A stretch of 64,000 bases of DNA from Candidatus Nitronereus thalassa. Lineage in GTDB: Bacteria > Nitrospirota > Nitrospiria > Nitrospirales > UBA8639. The notes under the pieces were generated by a model that saw only the letters and a list, made by a program, of their open reading frames with translations, did not search any database and was not told where the DNA came from. A program made the translations under genes and the position numbers. Shown here piece after piece: positions 1 to 9,503 of the stretch (position 1 is the stretch's first letter; every line of letters starts with the position of its first letter). The stretch covers positions 2,232,001-2,296,000 of the forward strand of contig NZ_JAQOUE010000001.1 in NCBI RefSeq assembly GCF_032191465.1. The letters are read 5' to 3'.

Positions 1-360
1 GGCTTGGACCTGACCGGGACATGGCGAAATGTCGCCAATCCAGCCATTTCGTATTCGCTGGATCAAGATGGCTCCGAGATCACCATGGAGGAATTCACGC
101 TCAACATGTTCGGGCCTGTCATGACGGCGAGTGGGGAAGGACGCCTTCAGGGAAAGACCCTGACTTTAACCTATGTCACGGCATTTCAGACGGGCGGGAA
201 AACCGTCATGACGATTTCCGAGGATGGACAAACCATGAGCGGCACCTTCACGGATTTGGTCTCTGGAGTGACTCTACCCCTATCACTAGCACGGCAACCC
301 AATGATGAAGTACCAACCAACGACCTTTCCCAATTTGATCTCTTCAAGCAATTTCAATGA
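1..360 (+). CDS. hypothetical protein, 5' end outside window
   Basis: The reading frame is open from the first base of the window, so the true start lies upstream. The visible part is about 119 residues. It begins with a pattern of short beta strands (LTGTWRN, then alternating S/T and hydrophobic residues) and GEGRLQGKTLTLTY. This resembles lipocalin-like or avidin-like small beta-barrel proteins with a starting 'GTW' motif, but I cannot place it in a family. It ends with a phenylalanine-rich, soluble tail. The epimerase gene follows 45 bases downstream on the same strand and may be co-transcribed. Confidence 0.6.
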   Translation, partial: GLDLTGTWRNVANPAISYSLDQDGSEITMEEFTLNMFGPVMTASGEGRLQGKTLTLTYVTAFQTGGKTVMTISEDGQTMSGTFTDLVSGVTLPLSLARQPNDEVPTNDLSQFDLFKQFQ

Positions 361-405
361 TTCCTTTTCAAGCGCAGGGATGGAGACAGCAGGGAGACCT
401 AGCAG

Positions 406-1392
406 ATGATATCATTGGTGCTTGGCGCGACCGGCCAATTAGGAGCCAACCTCGTTCGGGCCTTATTGGCCAAAGGGGATGAGGTCCGTGCTGTCGTTCG
501 ACCCTCAAGCCAAGCCATCACCCTTCAAGGAATCGAGATCGAGCGAAGGCCGGGAAATCTTAATGATCTTGATTCCCTAGTCCAAGCCTTCCAAGGTGTG
601 GATGTTGTCTATCACGCTGCCGCCTTTTACCCAACGTCCCAATTCTCTGGCGACGCCGCCACCGCTCAAGCCCTTCAGGAAACGAACAATGTGCTGGAAG
701 CCATTCGGCGATGTTCAGTTTCTCGTCTGATATTTACGAGCACCTTGACCACCATTGGCTTTCCCACCACGACCGGCCGTCTAGCTGATGAAACTTGTCC
801 ATTCAACACTGCCTTTCGCAACAATCCGTACTTGGTGGCTAAGGCGGCCATGGAAGAAGTGGTGCTGCACGCGACTCAGCAAGGGGCCCCAGCCGTGGTA
901 TTAAATCCCACCGTCTTCTTTGGTCCATACGATCATACACCTACCAGTGGCACACAAATTCTCATGATTGCGAAACAACAGATGCCAGCTTATATCGACG
1001 GGCCCACCAACGTAATCGATGTGCGGGATGTAGCCGCCGCCCACATCAGAGCAGCAGAACACGGACGGATCGGAGAACGCTATATCATCGGCAATTGGAA
1101 CACGTCGCAACGAGCACTCAATCAACTCATTGCGAAGGTCGCGAAAGTGCCAGCTCCCACCTTTGCCATTCCCTTCCCCATTGCGCGCTTTGGGTCCAAA
1201 TTAGGTAACTGGGCTTCACGCACCCTTCTTCATCGCCCACCAGCCATTCCAGTCTTCTTTGTCGAAATGCTTAAGCATTTACAACATTACGATTGCACAA
1301 AAGGGCTGACTGAATTGGAATACCCTCAAAGCCCGATTGAACCGGCTATTCGAGATTCGTTGAATTGGTTTCGAGAACAGGGATATGTGTGA
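406..1392 (+). CDS. NAD-dependent epimerase/dehydratase (extended SDR)
   Basis: This 328-residue cytoplasmic oxidoreductase has an N-terminal Rossmann dinucleotide site, GATGQLGANL at residues 7-16. A downstream YLVAKAAME stretch supplies the Tyr-x3-Lys catalytic pair of the short-chain dehydrogenase superfamily. DVVYHAAAFYPTSQF matches the 'HxAA' strand of dihydroflavonol reductase-like and hopanoid-associated sugar epimerases. The substrate cannot be read from the sequence. The length is normal for the family. The gene ends just before a hairpin that separates it from a convergent small gene. Confidence 0.85.
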   Translation: MISLVLGATGQLGANLVRALLAKGDEVRAVVRPSSQAITLQGIEIERRPGNLNDLDSLVQAFQGVDVVYHAAAFYPTSQFSGDAATAQALQETNNVLEAIRRCSVSRLIFTSTLTTIGFPTTTGRLADETCPFNTAFRNNPYLVAKAAMEEVVLHATQQGAPAVVLNPTVFFGPYDHTPTSGTQILMIAKQQMPAYIDGPTNVIDVRDVAAAHIRAAEHGRIGERYIIGNWNTSQRALNQLIAKVAKVPAPTFAIPFPIARFGSKLGNWASRTLLHRPPAIPVFFVEMLKHLQHYDCTKGLTELEYPQSPIEPAIRDSLNWFREQGYV

Positions 1393-1419
1393 GGGAAAAA
1401 AGAGAAGCAGGCCTGAGAA

Positions 1420-1448
1420 ATCATTGGGAGAGGGTCATCCCCAATGAT
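1420..1448. terminator. hairpin between convergent genes
   Basis: ATCATTGGG (1420-1428) pairs perfectly with CCCAATGAT (1440-1448) across an 11-base loop. It sits 28 bases after the epimerase stop and before the end of the convergent gene. There is no clear T tract, so termination is an inference. Confidence 0.4.
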
Positions 1449-1503
1449 CCCAATTCGTTATTAGGTCGTTATTCTAAACGTTTAACGCTGTCACCTTTAA
1501 AGG

Positions 1504-1773
1504 TTAGGCCGTGCCTCCGGCCTCCTTTTGCCCTCGGGCTAAGATTTCTGCAAAACGTTTGCCGACAATACCGGTGACTTTGCTCATTACGTTCGTTAGA
1601 TCTTTCCATTCTTCCGCAGTTAATTCGGCTTTTAAACTCGGATGCAATCCCCAATTGGCCGTCACTTCCTGTCCTTTTCGTTCCACATGCACGTTGAGAA
1701 TTTCGGTTTCAATAGGGTTTTTGGGGGATGCCGGTGGATTGCCTTGATTTTCTTGAGGTCTTTCTTCTGCCAT
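1504..1773 (-). CDS. small conserved-looking hypothetical protein
   Basis: This 89-residue soluble protein has a clear Shine-Dalgarno (AAGGAGAACGGTT before ATG). The N-terminal third is Pro/Glu/Asn-rich and probably disordered. It is followed by a beta-like stretch (ILNVHVERKGQEVTANWG), then an amphipathic helical C-terminus with LTAEEWKDLTNVMSKV. No family is recognised. Its good ribosome site and codon pattern argue that it is real rather than a shadow of the opposite strand. Confidence 0.65.
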   Translation of the reverse strand: MAEERPQENQGNPPASPKNPIETEILNVHVERKGQEVTANWGLHPSLKAELTAEEWKDLTNVMSKVTGIVGKRFAEILARGQKEAGGTA

Positions 1774-1997
1774 AACCGTTCTCCTTACTTAAAACTCTCC
1801 AGAGGGCGTGGCCTTACTGTGACGGCTTCGAGTCTTGGGTGTCAAATCACAGGATATGAGATTTTCCCACTTTTCCAGGTCTCAATTCCCACTTGTCTCA
1901 ACCCGTGTCCGGCGGTAGAGTCAAGAATGAAGGTTGTGAACACGAAGTATACATTGACTCCCCCTGCAACCGGGATCTGGTAAGAAGGACCATAGAG

Positions 1998-2693
1998 ATG
2001 GCAGTTGACTGGAAAGAAATCCTCAAATCCCTCAAAGACGAAGCCGTCCCCAAGCGATGGGACATGAATGAGTTGACCAGGAATTTTTTTGAAGGCCTGT
2101 TTCTTCTCGTCCCGGTGGTTGTCACCGTGGTCGTTGTACTCAAATTATTTGAGATCATCGATGGCTGGTTGAATATCCCGATTCCCGGCCTAGGGTTTGT
2201 GATCACACTCCTCCTTATCACACTGGCTGGGCGCTTGGCCTCCAATGTATTTTTCCGAGGTGCCCTCGGCTCTTTCGAAAAATTGCTCACTCGAACGCCC
2301 TTCATCAAACTAGTCTATACCTCGTTGAAAGACCTCATTGAAGCGTTTATGGGTGAAAAAAAGCGGTTTGATCAACCGGTTATGGTATCCCTGGTCCCGG
2401 GAGGGCATGCTGAGGCCATCGGGTTTGTGACCAGGAAAAGTATGGATATGTTTGGCCAACCGGACCACGTGGCTGTGTATTTTCCTCAATCATACAATTT
2501 CGCCGGAAATTTATTGGTGTTCCCCAAGGATCAAGTTCGGCCCATCGACGCGGAAAGTTCTGAAGTCATGGCCTTTATTGTCTCCGGTGGAGTTTCCGGA
2601 AGAGCCAACAACGGATCCGAGTCCGATTCTTCCTCTCCTGACCCGATTCCTGCCCTTCCTCCACCTGGCGATTCTCCAGACCCCTCGCGGTAA
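1998..2693 (+). CDS. DUF502 family membrane protein
   Basis: This 231-residue inner-membrane protein has two hydrophobic segments, FFEGLFLLVPVVVTVVVVL and LGFVITLLLITLAGRLAS. They are followed by the DUF502 pattern TPFIKLVYTSLKDL, then a cytoplasmic beta-rich part and a Ser/Pro-rich tail. Function is unknown across the family. I chose the ATG at 1998 over an upstream in-frame ATG at 1893. AAGGA lies just before it, it puts the usual short N-terminus ahead of the first helix, and the extra upstream residues look non-coding. Confidence 0.85.
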   Translation: MAVDWKEILKSLKDEAVPKRWDMNELTRNFFEGLFLLVPVVVTVVVVLKLFEIIDGWLNIPIPGLGFVITLLLITLAGRLASNVFFRGALGSFEKLLTRTPFIKLVYTSLKDLIEAFMGEKKRFDQPVMVSLVPGGHAEAIGFVTRKSMDMFGQPDHVAVYFPQSYNFAGNLLVFPKDQVRPIDAESSEVMAFIVSGGVSGRANNGSESDSSSPDPIPALPPPGDSPDPSR

Positions 2694-2752
2694 GTTTCCA
2701 TAGTCCCCTGTCCATTTAATGGACCATCTGAACCTGCCGAATTTTAAAAAAT

Positions 2753-2764
2753 GAATGATCATTC
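2753..2764. promoter_or_regulatory. palindrome upstream of tetR-type gene, candidate operator
   Basis: GAATGATCATTC is a perfect 12-base palindrome 69 bases before the regulator start. TetR-family dimers usually bind such inverted repeats in front of their own operon, so this is a candidate autoregulatory site. There is no experimental support. Confidence 0.4.
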
Positions 2765-2832
2765 TAGCTTGTAGAATTTTTTCTCATGGCATAGAATACT
2801 AATTCAATTTTTGCTCATTGGATTCATGGCCC

Positions 2833-3483
2833 ATGGACCCTCGAACCAAGCGGAAACAGCGTGAATACGAAGCTCGGCGACAGGAAATTCTGTCAGCGGC
2901 AGAATGTCTGTTTTCAAAAAATGGGTTTTTTAAGACCAGCATGGCCGAGATTGCCCAGGGGGCCCAGTTTGCTATGGGAACCGTTTATCGATTTTTTAAA
3001 AGCAAGGAAGAGATTTATATTTCCATTGTGGAAGCCAAAGTTGAGGAATTAGCCGAATTACTCGATGAAGAAATTGCTCTCGTAAAAACCCCGAGTGACA
3101 AAATTCAAGCCTTCATCCGCGTGAAACTCGATTATGCAGATCGCCACCGCGATTTTTTCCGCATCTATGTTTCCGAGTGGAGTGGTTATGAATGGACGAT
3201 CAAGAGCGCCTTTGGCGAGCGTGTCTGGAAACTCTACATGGCCCAAGTCGACTTGGTGGCTGATCTGATTAAAGAGGGCATCCGACGGAAGGAATTCAGG
3301 AAAATTGATCCCAAGGACGCTGCCCTGGCGCTGCATGGAATGTTAAATTCCACGATGTACGTATGGATTTTACAAGCGAAACCCAGCGAATCGTTAATCG
3401 ACAAACGCAACCTCATCAGCACCTTATTTTTGAATGGCATCCAAAAGGAAAGTAAACCAAGCTACATCCGTCGGGTCGTGTAA
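2833..3483 (+). CDS. TetR/AcrR family transcriptional regulator
   Basis: This DNA-binding repressor of about 216 residues has an N-terminal HTH at roughly residues 12-58 (REILSAAECLFSKNGF, then MAEIAQGAQFAMGTVYRFF), the classical TetR_N signature. The C-terminal ligand-binding helical domain is variable. The ATG at 2833 is preferred over a TTG at 2818. It leads directly into the RND efflux genes (25 bases to the adaptor), so it likely controls them in response to a ligand that cannot be predicted. Confidence 0.88.
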   Translation: MDPRTKRKQREYEARRQEILSAAECLFSKNGFFKTSMAEIAQGAQFAMGTVYRFFKSKEEIYISIVEAKVEELAELLDEEIALVKTPSDKIQAFIRVKLDYADRHRDFFRIYVSEWSGYEWTIKSAFGERVWKLYMAQVDLVADLIKEGIRRKEFRKIDPKDAALALHGMLNSTMYVWILQAKPSESLIDKRNLISTLFLNGIQKESKPSYIRRVV

Positions 3484-3507
3484 AATGTTTTTATTGTGAT
3501 TGTAGAT

Positions 3508-4617
3508 ATGAAATCCGCTTCCCTACATCGACTACCCTTCACTCTTTTGGCTGCCGGCCTCCTTGTTGGCACCATGGGGTGTAATGAGCAGCAAGCTGCT
3601 CCTCCACCGCCAGGACGACCACCTGCCCCGGTTCGCGTGGCCTCTATCCTCAAGCAACCCATTCAACAATCGGTGACCTTGGTCGGCACGGTAGAGCCCT
3701 GGAAGCGTAGCATTGTCGCCAGCGAAATTGAGGGATTAGTCCAGGTCTTTCCAGTAGAAGAGGGTAACCAGGCAAAAAAAGGGCAGGTGCTAGCCCGCTT
3801 GCGTACCGCCACCTTGAATATTCAATTGGATTCGGCATTAGCGTCTCATCGTGAGGCTCGGACCCGATATCACCAAGCTCAACAAGATTTAGGACGAATC
3901 CGCGTCTTGTTTGATAAAGAACTCGTCACCCAAAAAGAATTCGATGATGCACTAGCCGAAGAAGGCGCCCTACGTGAACGACTTTCGCAGCTCGATGCGG
4001 AAATTCGACGAGTCAAAGACCAATTAAAAAAATCTCAGATCTTGGCACCCTTTGATGGATGGATTACGCAGGAATTCACAGAAGTGGGTCAATGGGTCGA
4101 AGCCGGTGGGCAAATTGTCGAAATGGTCGATCTATCTCATGTGAAAGTAGAAGTGCCCCTCCCCGAACGATATATAGGAGATATTCATACTGGGAATTCA
4201 GCCGAAGTCTCATTTGATAGCCTGCCGGACTTAACGGCCAAAGGCACCGTCTTTTCAGTCGTGGCGCAAGCCGATCGAGTGGCTCGAACCTTTCCAGTAA
4301 AAATTGATATTCCTAATCCCAATCTTACGATTAAAAGCGGCATGGTGTCGCGTGTCACGCTTAAGGTAGGGCATCCTCACGAGGGAATCGTTATTCCAAA
4401 AGACGCACTGGTGCTTCGAGGGGGACAGGAATTTGTCTTCCTCGTCAACGAGGGAACCGTCGGACAAGTCCGCGTAAAATCGCTGGTACATTTGGATGAA
4501 TGGGTTGAAGTTTCGGGTGATGTACAGGAAGGTATGTCTGTAGTTGTCGAAGGCAATGAACGTTTGTTCCCTGGGCAACCCGTTCGAATACTTGATATGC
4601 CACAACCAACTTCATGA
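3508..4617 (+). CDS. RND efflux periplasmic adaptor (MFP/HlyD family) lipoprotein
   Basis: This periplasmic adaptor of about 369 residues links the inner-membrane RND pump to the outer-membrane channel. It has a lipoprotein signal ending in LLVGTMGC and then a Pro-rich linker. The barrel and lipoyl half-motifs follow (GTVEPWKRSIVASEIEGLV and APFDGWITQEFTEVGQWVE), flanking a helical hairpin (HREARTRYHQAQQDLGRI). The C-terminal beta-barrel and membrane-proximal domains are present. The ATG at 3508 gives a compact signal peptide; a GTG lies at 3496. The stop overlaps the pump start in ATGA, implying translational coupling. Confidence 0.9.
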   Translation: MKSASLHRLPFTLLAAGLLVGTMGCNEQQAAPPPPGRPPAPVRVASILKQPIQQSVTLVGTVEPWKRSIVASEIEGLVQVFPVEEGNQAKKGQVLARLRTATLNIQLDSALASHREARTRYHQAQQDLGRIRVLFDKELVTQKEFDDALAEEGALRERLSQLDAEIRRVKDQLKKSQILAPFDGWITQEFTEVGQWVEAGGQIVEMVDLSHVKVEVPLPERYIGDIHTGNSAEVSFDSLPDLTAKGTVFSVVAQADRVARTFPVKIDIPNPNLTIKSGMVSRVTLKVGHPHEGIVIPKDALVLRGGQEFVFLVNEGTVGQVRVKSLVHLDEWVEVSGDVQEGMSVVVEGNERLFPGQPVRILDMPQPTS

Positions 4618-7600
4618 GTATTATTCAATCTGCCATACGCTACCCGGTAACAACCGCGGTCGGGGTCATTCTGGTCGTATTGTTCGGAATGGTCTCCCTC
4701 ACCAAACTTCCGATCCAACTCACTCCTGATGTGTCGAAACCCGAGATCACCGTGGAAACACGATGGCAGGGCGCCAGTCCCCATGAAGTCGAGCGTGAAA
4801 TCGTGGACGAACAGGAAGAACAGCTCAAGGGCGTCGAGGGACTCGAAAAAATGACGGGAGAGAGTTCCTATGATTCCGCCAATATTGTACTGCGATTTCC
4901 AACCGGGACGAACACTGACACCGCCCTGCTTCGGGTATCCAACCGCCTAAACCAGGTCAAAGAATACCCTGAGGAGGTTGATGAACCCGTGATCAGTAGT
5001 GCGGATACCCGGGGAAACGCCATGGCCTGGTTTATTTTTCGACCATTGGAAGGCAATCCGACAAATATCGAAACCATGCGGGACTTCGCGGAAGACGTGA
5101 TTAAAGCACGGTTTGAACGAATCCCCGGGGTCGCTGCGTCGAATGTCTATGGCGGACGGGAGCGAGAACTCCAAGTGTTAGTTGATCCCGGAAAATTAGC
5201 CACACGCTCATTGACCGTTCGGGAATTGGCGCAAGCATTGGATCAGGAAAATCGTGATTTTAGTGCCGGTGATTTTGAGGAAGGGAAGCGCTCCTATGTG
5301 GTTCGAACTGTGGGGGAATACCGAAGCCCTGAGGATGTGGGAAATGTGATCATTGCTCGACGCAGTGGCGCTCCTGTGTATGTTCGGGATGTCGCCACGG
5401 TACGCATTGGGTATAAAGATCCTTCTCACGTGGTCCGCCAAATGGGGAAAAGCTCCATTGCGGTCAATGCCATCCGTGAAACTGGGGCCAATATCCTAGA
5501 CACCATGACGCAATTGAAACATGCGGTGAATGGTCTTAATCAAGACCTCTTAAACGAACGAGGATTTGAACTCTTTCAAGTCTATGACGAGACGGATTAC
5601 GTCTATAGCTCTCTGACCTTGGTTCAACAAAACCTCGTGATCGGCAGCATACTCGCCATCACTATTTTGTTTCTCTTTCTAAGAACGGGGAGCACCACTC
5701 TGGTCATCGGCTTGGCCATTCCCATTAGCATCATGGGCACGTTCATCGCCCTGTGGGCCTTGGATCGAAATGTGAATGTCATCAGCCTCGCGGGAATGAC
5801 CTTCGCAGCGGGAATGTTGGTCGATAACTCCATCGTGGTGCTAGAGAATATCTATCGCCATCGGGAAGCCGGGAAGCCGCTCTTTCAAGCCGCCTATGAT
5901 GGTACCACCGAAGTATGGGGTGCTGTCCTGGCCAGTACGCTGACCACCATCGCCGTATTCGTGCCTATTGTGTTCATTGAGGAACAAGCCGGGCAATTAT
6001 TTCGGGACATTGCCATTGCGATTAGCGCCGGCGTGGGCCTGAGTTTGATTGTATCCATTACCGTGATTCCTTGCCTGTCCGCTCGGATTCTGAAGATCCG
6101 AAAGGCTGAAAAGAGTTCTGAAATTCCAAAGTCCCGTGTGGCAATCTTGGCCCACGAATTGGTTGATGGCGCCCATCGAATGGCCGAACGAATGGGATTG
6201 AGTGCAGACCGAATTGGGGATTTCGTTTATTGGATGTCCGGCAGCGTGCGTATTCGCATTGGGATCGTACTCGGATTAACTCTTCTGGCGATTGGCATGA
6301 CGTGGCTCCTCCTCCCCAAAGCCGAGTATCTCCCGGAAGGAAATCGCAATCTGATTATCGGGATTGTGCTTCCTCCTCCTGGATACAACATTGATGAATT
6401 CATCAGAATGGGTGAATCCATTGAAGCGGTCCTTGCTCCTTATTGGGATGCTCAACCGGGAAGCCCGGAGGAAACGGCCTTAGACGGCCCAAGTATTAAA
6501 AACTTTTTTTATGTTGCTCGGGGTCGGTCCGTCTTTATGGGAGGACGCACCAATGATGATTCCCAAATTCGAAACTTGATCCCCGTGTTTCGACGTGCCG
6601 TGGCCGATGTCCCTGGCGTGATTGCCATTGTGACCCAAAGTAGTCTCTTTCAACGAGGTCTTGGAGAAGGGCGTAATATCGATATCGAAATTACTGGACC
6701 AGAATTGGATACCCTTGTCGCCTTAGGCGGTCAAATATTTGGCCAAGTCCGACAAGTCTTGCCCGAGGCGCAGGTTCGCCCAAAACCCAGCCTGGATCTG
6801 GGTAGCCCGGAAGTACGTGTCCGGCTCAAACGCGACCGTGCGGCAGATGTCCAAATAACGAATCAGGAATTGGGTTTTACCATTGATGCATTGGTGGATG
6901 GTGCCAAAGCCAGTGATTATCAATATGAAGGAGATGAAATAGATTTAACCATTCGTGGCGTGGATCGGTTTGCCAATCGAACGCAGGATTTGGCGAACTT
7001 ACCCATTTACACGCGAGGGAGCAGGCTCACAACCGTTGGAGACATTGCAGATGTCCAATTGCTCGCTGGTCCTGAACAAATCAATCATTTGGAACGAGAA
7101 CGCGCGATTACCGTACAAGTCATTCCCTCTGAACAAATGCCTTTAGAAACCGCCATGGACCTCATCCAGGATCAAGTGCTTCTCCCCATCAAAGAAAGCG
7201 GGCGCTTGGGACGGTTATATAATGTTCGACTATCCGGCACTGCCGACGACCTCACCAACACCTATGACGCAATGAAATACAATTTCCTGCTGGCATTATT
7301 CATTACCTATTTATTGATGGCGGCGTTATTCGAAAGCTTCCTGTATCCCTTTGTGATTATTTTCAGCGTGCCATTGGCCGCTGCGGGAGGCATTCTGGGA
7401 TTGGGGCTGGTCAACCTCTTCGTGGCCTATCAACCCCTAGACGTCCTGACCATGCTGGGCTTTATCATTTTAATTGGCGTCGTGGTAAACAATGCAATAT
7501 TAGTCGTCCATCAAGCCTTGAATTTCATGGATCCTCACCGGCGAATTCTTTCCGCATCGGGAGAAGTTGAAGCCAACGAAGGGATGCCTATTCGGGAAGC

Positions 7601-7874
7601 CATTACCGAATCCGTCCGATCTCGGGTTCGTCCAATCATGATGAGTATGTTGACCACAACCTTTGGACTACTCCCACTGGTGCTCTCCTCCGGTGCGGGA
7701 TCAGAACTTTACCGGGGAATCGGCAGTGTCGTGTTAGGCGGACTGATTATGTCTACGGTCTTTACCCTTCTAGTCGTACCTGCCTTGTTTAGTTTGATCA
7801 TGGAGTGGAAACTTAAACGGAAAAATATGGTCGCACGGAATGAGATAGTCCCCGAAGGGGTGCAAGAAACCTAA
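4614..7874 (+). CDS. RND efflux pump permease (AcrB/MexF-like HAE1 type)
   Basis: This 1086-residue inner-membrane proton antiporter has the standard duplicated layout: a first helix near residues 10-30, a large periplasmic loop, six helices, a second loop and six helices. Transmembrane segment 4 carries GMLVDNSIVVLEN, whose acidic residue belongs to the proton relay. LPIQLTPDVSKPEITVET is typical of the N-terminal porter domain. The absence of a CusA-like methionine pattern favours organic substrates over metals, though that is weak. It starts inside the adaptor stop codon and is followed by a TolC gene. Confidence 0.93.
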   Translation: MSIIQSAIRYPVTTAVGVILVVLFGMVSLTKLPIQLTPDVSKPEITVETRWQGASPHEVEREIVDEQEEQLKGVEGLEKMTGESSYDSANIVLRFPTGTNTDTALLRVSNRLNQVKEYPEEVDEPVISSADTRGNAMAWFIFRPLEGNPTNIETMRDFAEDVIKARFERIPGVAASNVYGGRERELQVLVDPGKLATRSLTVRELAQALDQENRDFSAGDFEEGKRSYVVRTVGEYRSPEDVGNVIIARRSGAPVYVRDVATVRIGYKDPSHVVRQMGKSSIAVNAIRETGANILDTMTQLKHAVNGLNQDLLNERGFELFQVYDETDYVYSSLTLVQQNLVIGSILAITILFLFLRTGSTTLVIGLAIPISIMGTFIALWALDRNVNVISLAGMTFAAGMLVDNSIVVLENIYRHREAGKPLFQAAYDGTTEVWGAVLASTLTTIAVFVPIVFIEEQAGQLFRDIAIAISAGVGLSLIVSITVIPCLSARILKIRKAEKSSEIPKSRVAILAHELVDGAHRMAERMGLSADRIGDFVYWMSGSVRIRIGIVLGLTLLAIGMTWLLLPKAEYLPEGNRNLIIGIVLPPPGYNIDEFIRMGESIEAVLAPYWDAQPGSPEETALDGPSIKNFFYVARGRSVFMGGRTNDDSQIRNLIPVFRRAVADVPGVIAIVTQSSLFQRGLGEGRNIDIEITGPELDTLVALGGQIFGQVRQVLPEAQVRPKPSLDLGSPEVRVRLKRDRAADVQITNQELGFTIDALVDGAKASDYQYEGDEIDLTIRGVDRFANRTQDLANLPIYTRGSRLTTVGDIADVQLLAGPEQINHLERERAITVQVIPSEQMPLETAMDLIQDQVLLPIKESGRLGRLYNVRLSGTADDLTNTYDAMKYNFLLALFITYLLMAALFESFLYPFVIIFSVPLAAAGGILGLGLVNLFVAYQPLDVLTMLGFIILIGVVVNNAILVVHQALNFMDPHRRILSASGEVEANEGMPIREAITESVRSRVRPIMMSMLTTTFGLLPLVLSSGAGSELYRGIGSVVLGGLIMSTVFTLLVVPALFSLIMEWKLKRKNMVARNEIVPEGVQET

Positions 7875-7896
7875 TCATGCGTGAGAACCCTTTATC

Positions 7897-9249
7897 ATGA
7901 TTAACATGAAATGGCCCATTTGCTCCTTCACGATGACGCTTGGTTTCTTGGCATGTCTTATTGTTCTGCCTGGCATGTTCAGCCCTGCTTTCTCACAGGA
8001 CGAGTCACCACCCAACCAAAAACTTCCTGAGCTGCGTCTAAGTTTGCGTGATGCCATGAAAGCTGCCGTCGATGAAAACCCAACGGTGCAATTATTTAAG
8101 GAACGTATCACCCAAGCAGAAGATCAAGCCTTTACCCAACTCGGAACACTTCTTCCGAATGTCTCGGCAAGAGCCAGCGGCGCCCGACGACGGTTTTTCT
8201 TTGGATCCTTTGCCGGCGGATCTGGCGTGTCGACCCCGCGAGATTTTTATGAAGCGCGTGTGGCACTTACTCAAAGTATTTTTAGCCTTAGTCTTATTCA
8301 AAAATGGCGTGCGGCCCGAACCAACGTGGAGGTCTCTAGCTTAGACTCAGAAGCCAACAAGATGGATACGATGGCTACTGTAGGACTGTCCTATTTAGAA
8401 ACCTTACGGGCCAAGGCTGCGGTCAAGGCCCGCATGGCGGATGTCACCCTCAATAACGAACTCCTTCGCCTGGCAGTAGAACGAAAATATGCGGGAATGG
8501 CCACCAGCCTGGATGTCACGCGTGCCAAGGTTCAATTGGAAAATGAAAAGCAACGGCTTTTGGTCGCCCGCAATGAATACGATCGTGCCAAACTCAACCT
8601 CATTCGCGGCATAGGTCTATCATTCGACATCGCCCTCGTGCTTACCGACGAACTTGAAATTCGCCAAATTCCCGAGCAAACGGTTGAAGAAGCCTTGCAA
8701 ATTGCCACGGAAAACCGTGTTGAGCTTAAAGCGCAAAAGAAACGTGAACGATTGGCAGAACTCTCCTTGAGTTCAGCAACGTTAGAGCGCGTACCGTCAT
8801 TGACCGGAAGTGGAGATGTCGGGATGATCGGCAACCAAATTCCGGATGCACTGACAACAGACAATGTGCAATTGCTGTTGTCCATCCCCATTTTTGACGG
8901 AGGTCAACGGGAAGGCCGCATTTCAGAAAGTCGAAGCCTGGTTCGGCAAGAAAATATTCGGACTAAAGACATCCGCTACCAAGTTGCGCTGGAAGTTCGA
9001 GATGCACTATTGACGCTGGAATCTACCCAACAACAGGTGACGGTGGCGGAGAATGGCCTTCGGCTTGCGCTGGAAGAACTCGATTTGGCCCGTCAACGGT
9101 TTGCGGTTGGCGTGGCAACCAACATCGAAGTCACAGATGCTCAAAATTCGGTTGCTCAAGCCCGTGATAATGTCATTGAGGCCTTGTTTAATTTCAATGC
9201 CTCTCGTGTGAATCTCGCTCGGGCTCAAGGGCAACTGGAAAGCCTCTAA
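7897..9249 (+). CDS. TolC family outer-membrane efflux protein
   Basis: This 450-residue outer-membrane channel of the efflux operon has a signal peptide (MTLGFLACLIVLPGMFSPAFS, cleaved near residue 33). Two homologous halves follow, rich in heptad-like helical repeats. The second half holds LDLARQRFAVGVATNIEVTDAQ, the usual TolC repeat signature. It completes a tetR-adaptor-pump-channel set, so export across both membranes could be performed by this locus alone. It lies 22 bases after the pump gene, suggesting one transcript. Confidence 0.92.
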   Translation: MINMKWPICSFTMTLGFLACLIVLPGMFSPAFSQDESPPNQKLPELRLSLRDAMKAAVDENPTVQLFKERITQAEDQAFTQLGTLLPNVSARASGARRRFFFGSFAGGSGVSTPRDFYEARVALTQSIFSLSLIQKWRAARTNVEVSSLDSEANKMDTMATVGLSYLETLRAKAAVKARMADVTLNNELLRLAVERKYAGMATSLDVTRAKVQLENEKQRLLVARNEYDRAKLNLIRGIGLSFDIALVLTDELEIRQIPEQTVEEALQIATENRVELKAQKKRERLAELSLSSATLERVPSLTGSGDVGMIGNQIPDALTTDNVQLLLSIPIFDGGQREGRISESRSLVRQENIRTKDIRYQVALEVRDALLTLESTQQQVTVAENGLRLALEELDLARQRFAVGVATNIEVTDAQNSVAQARDNVIEALFNFNASRVNLARAQGQLESL

Positions 9250-9268
9250 ATAGCGTGAATGTATCTCG

Positions 9269-9282
9269 TCGCTCGTATCTCG
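9269..9282. repeat. short intergenic repeat, copy A
   Basis: TCGCTCGTATCTCG occurs here and again at 27765-27778, both times just outside genes. The 254-base gap between the TolC gene and prfC otherwise shows no gene. Confidence 0.45.
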
Positions 9283-9503
9283 TTCAGGACTCACTATCGG
9301 TTTGACCAGCCTGAACCTCATTTGCTAGACATAGCCTTTTCCTCGAACCTACTCTAGCCAGAATGCCGAACATCATTTAATTTAGAAGTGTCTACTCGCT
9401 TAGACACCATCCCGTTATAAATCCCAACCGTCATGCCAATACCTTTAAGCGGAAGTTCAGGTTTGGAATTTTTCACCACAGACAGGATCAAGACCTAATC
9501 AAC

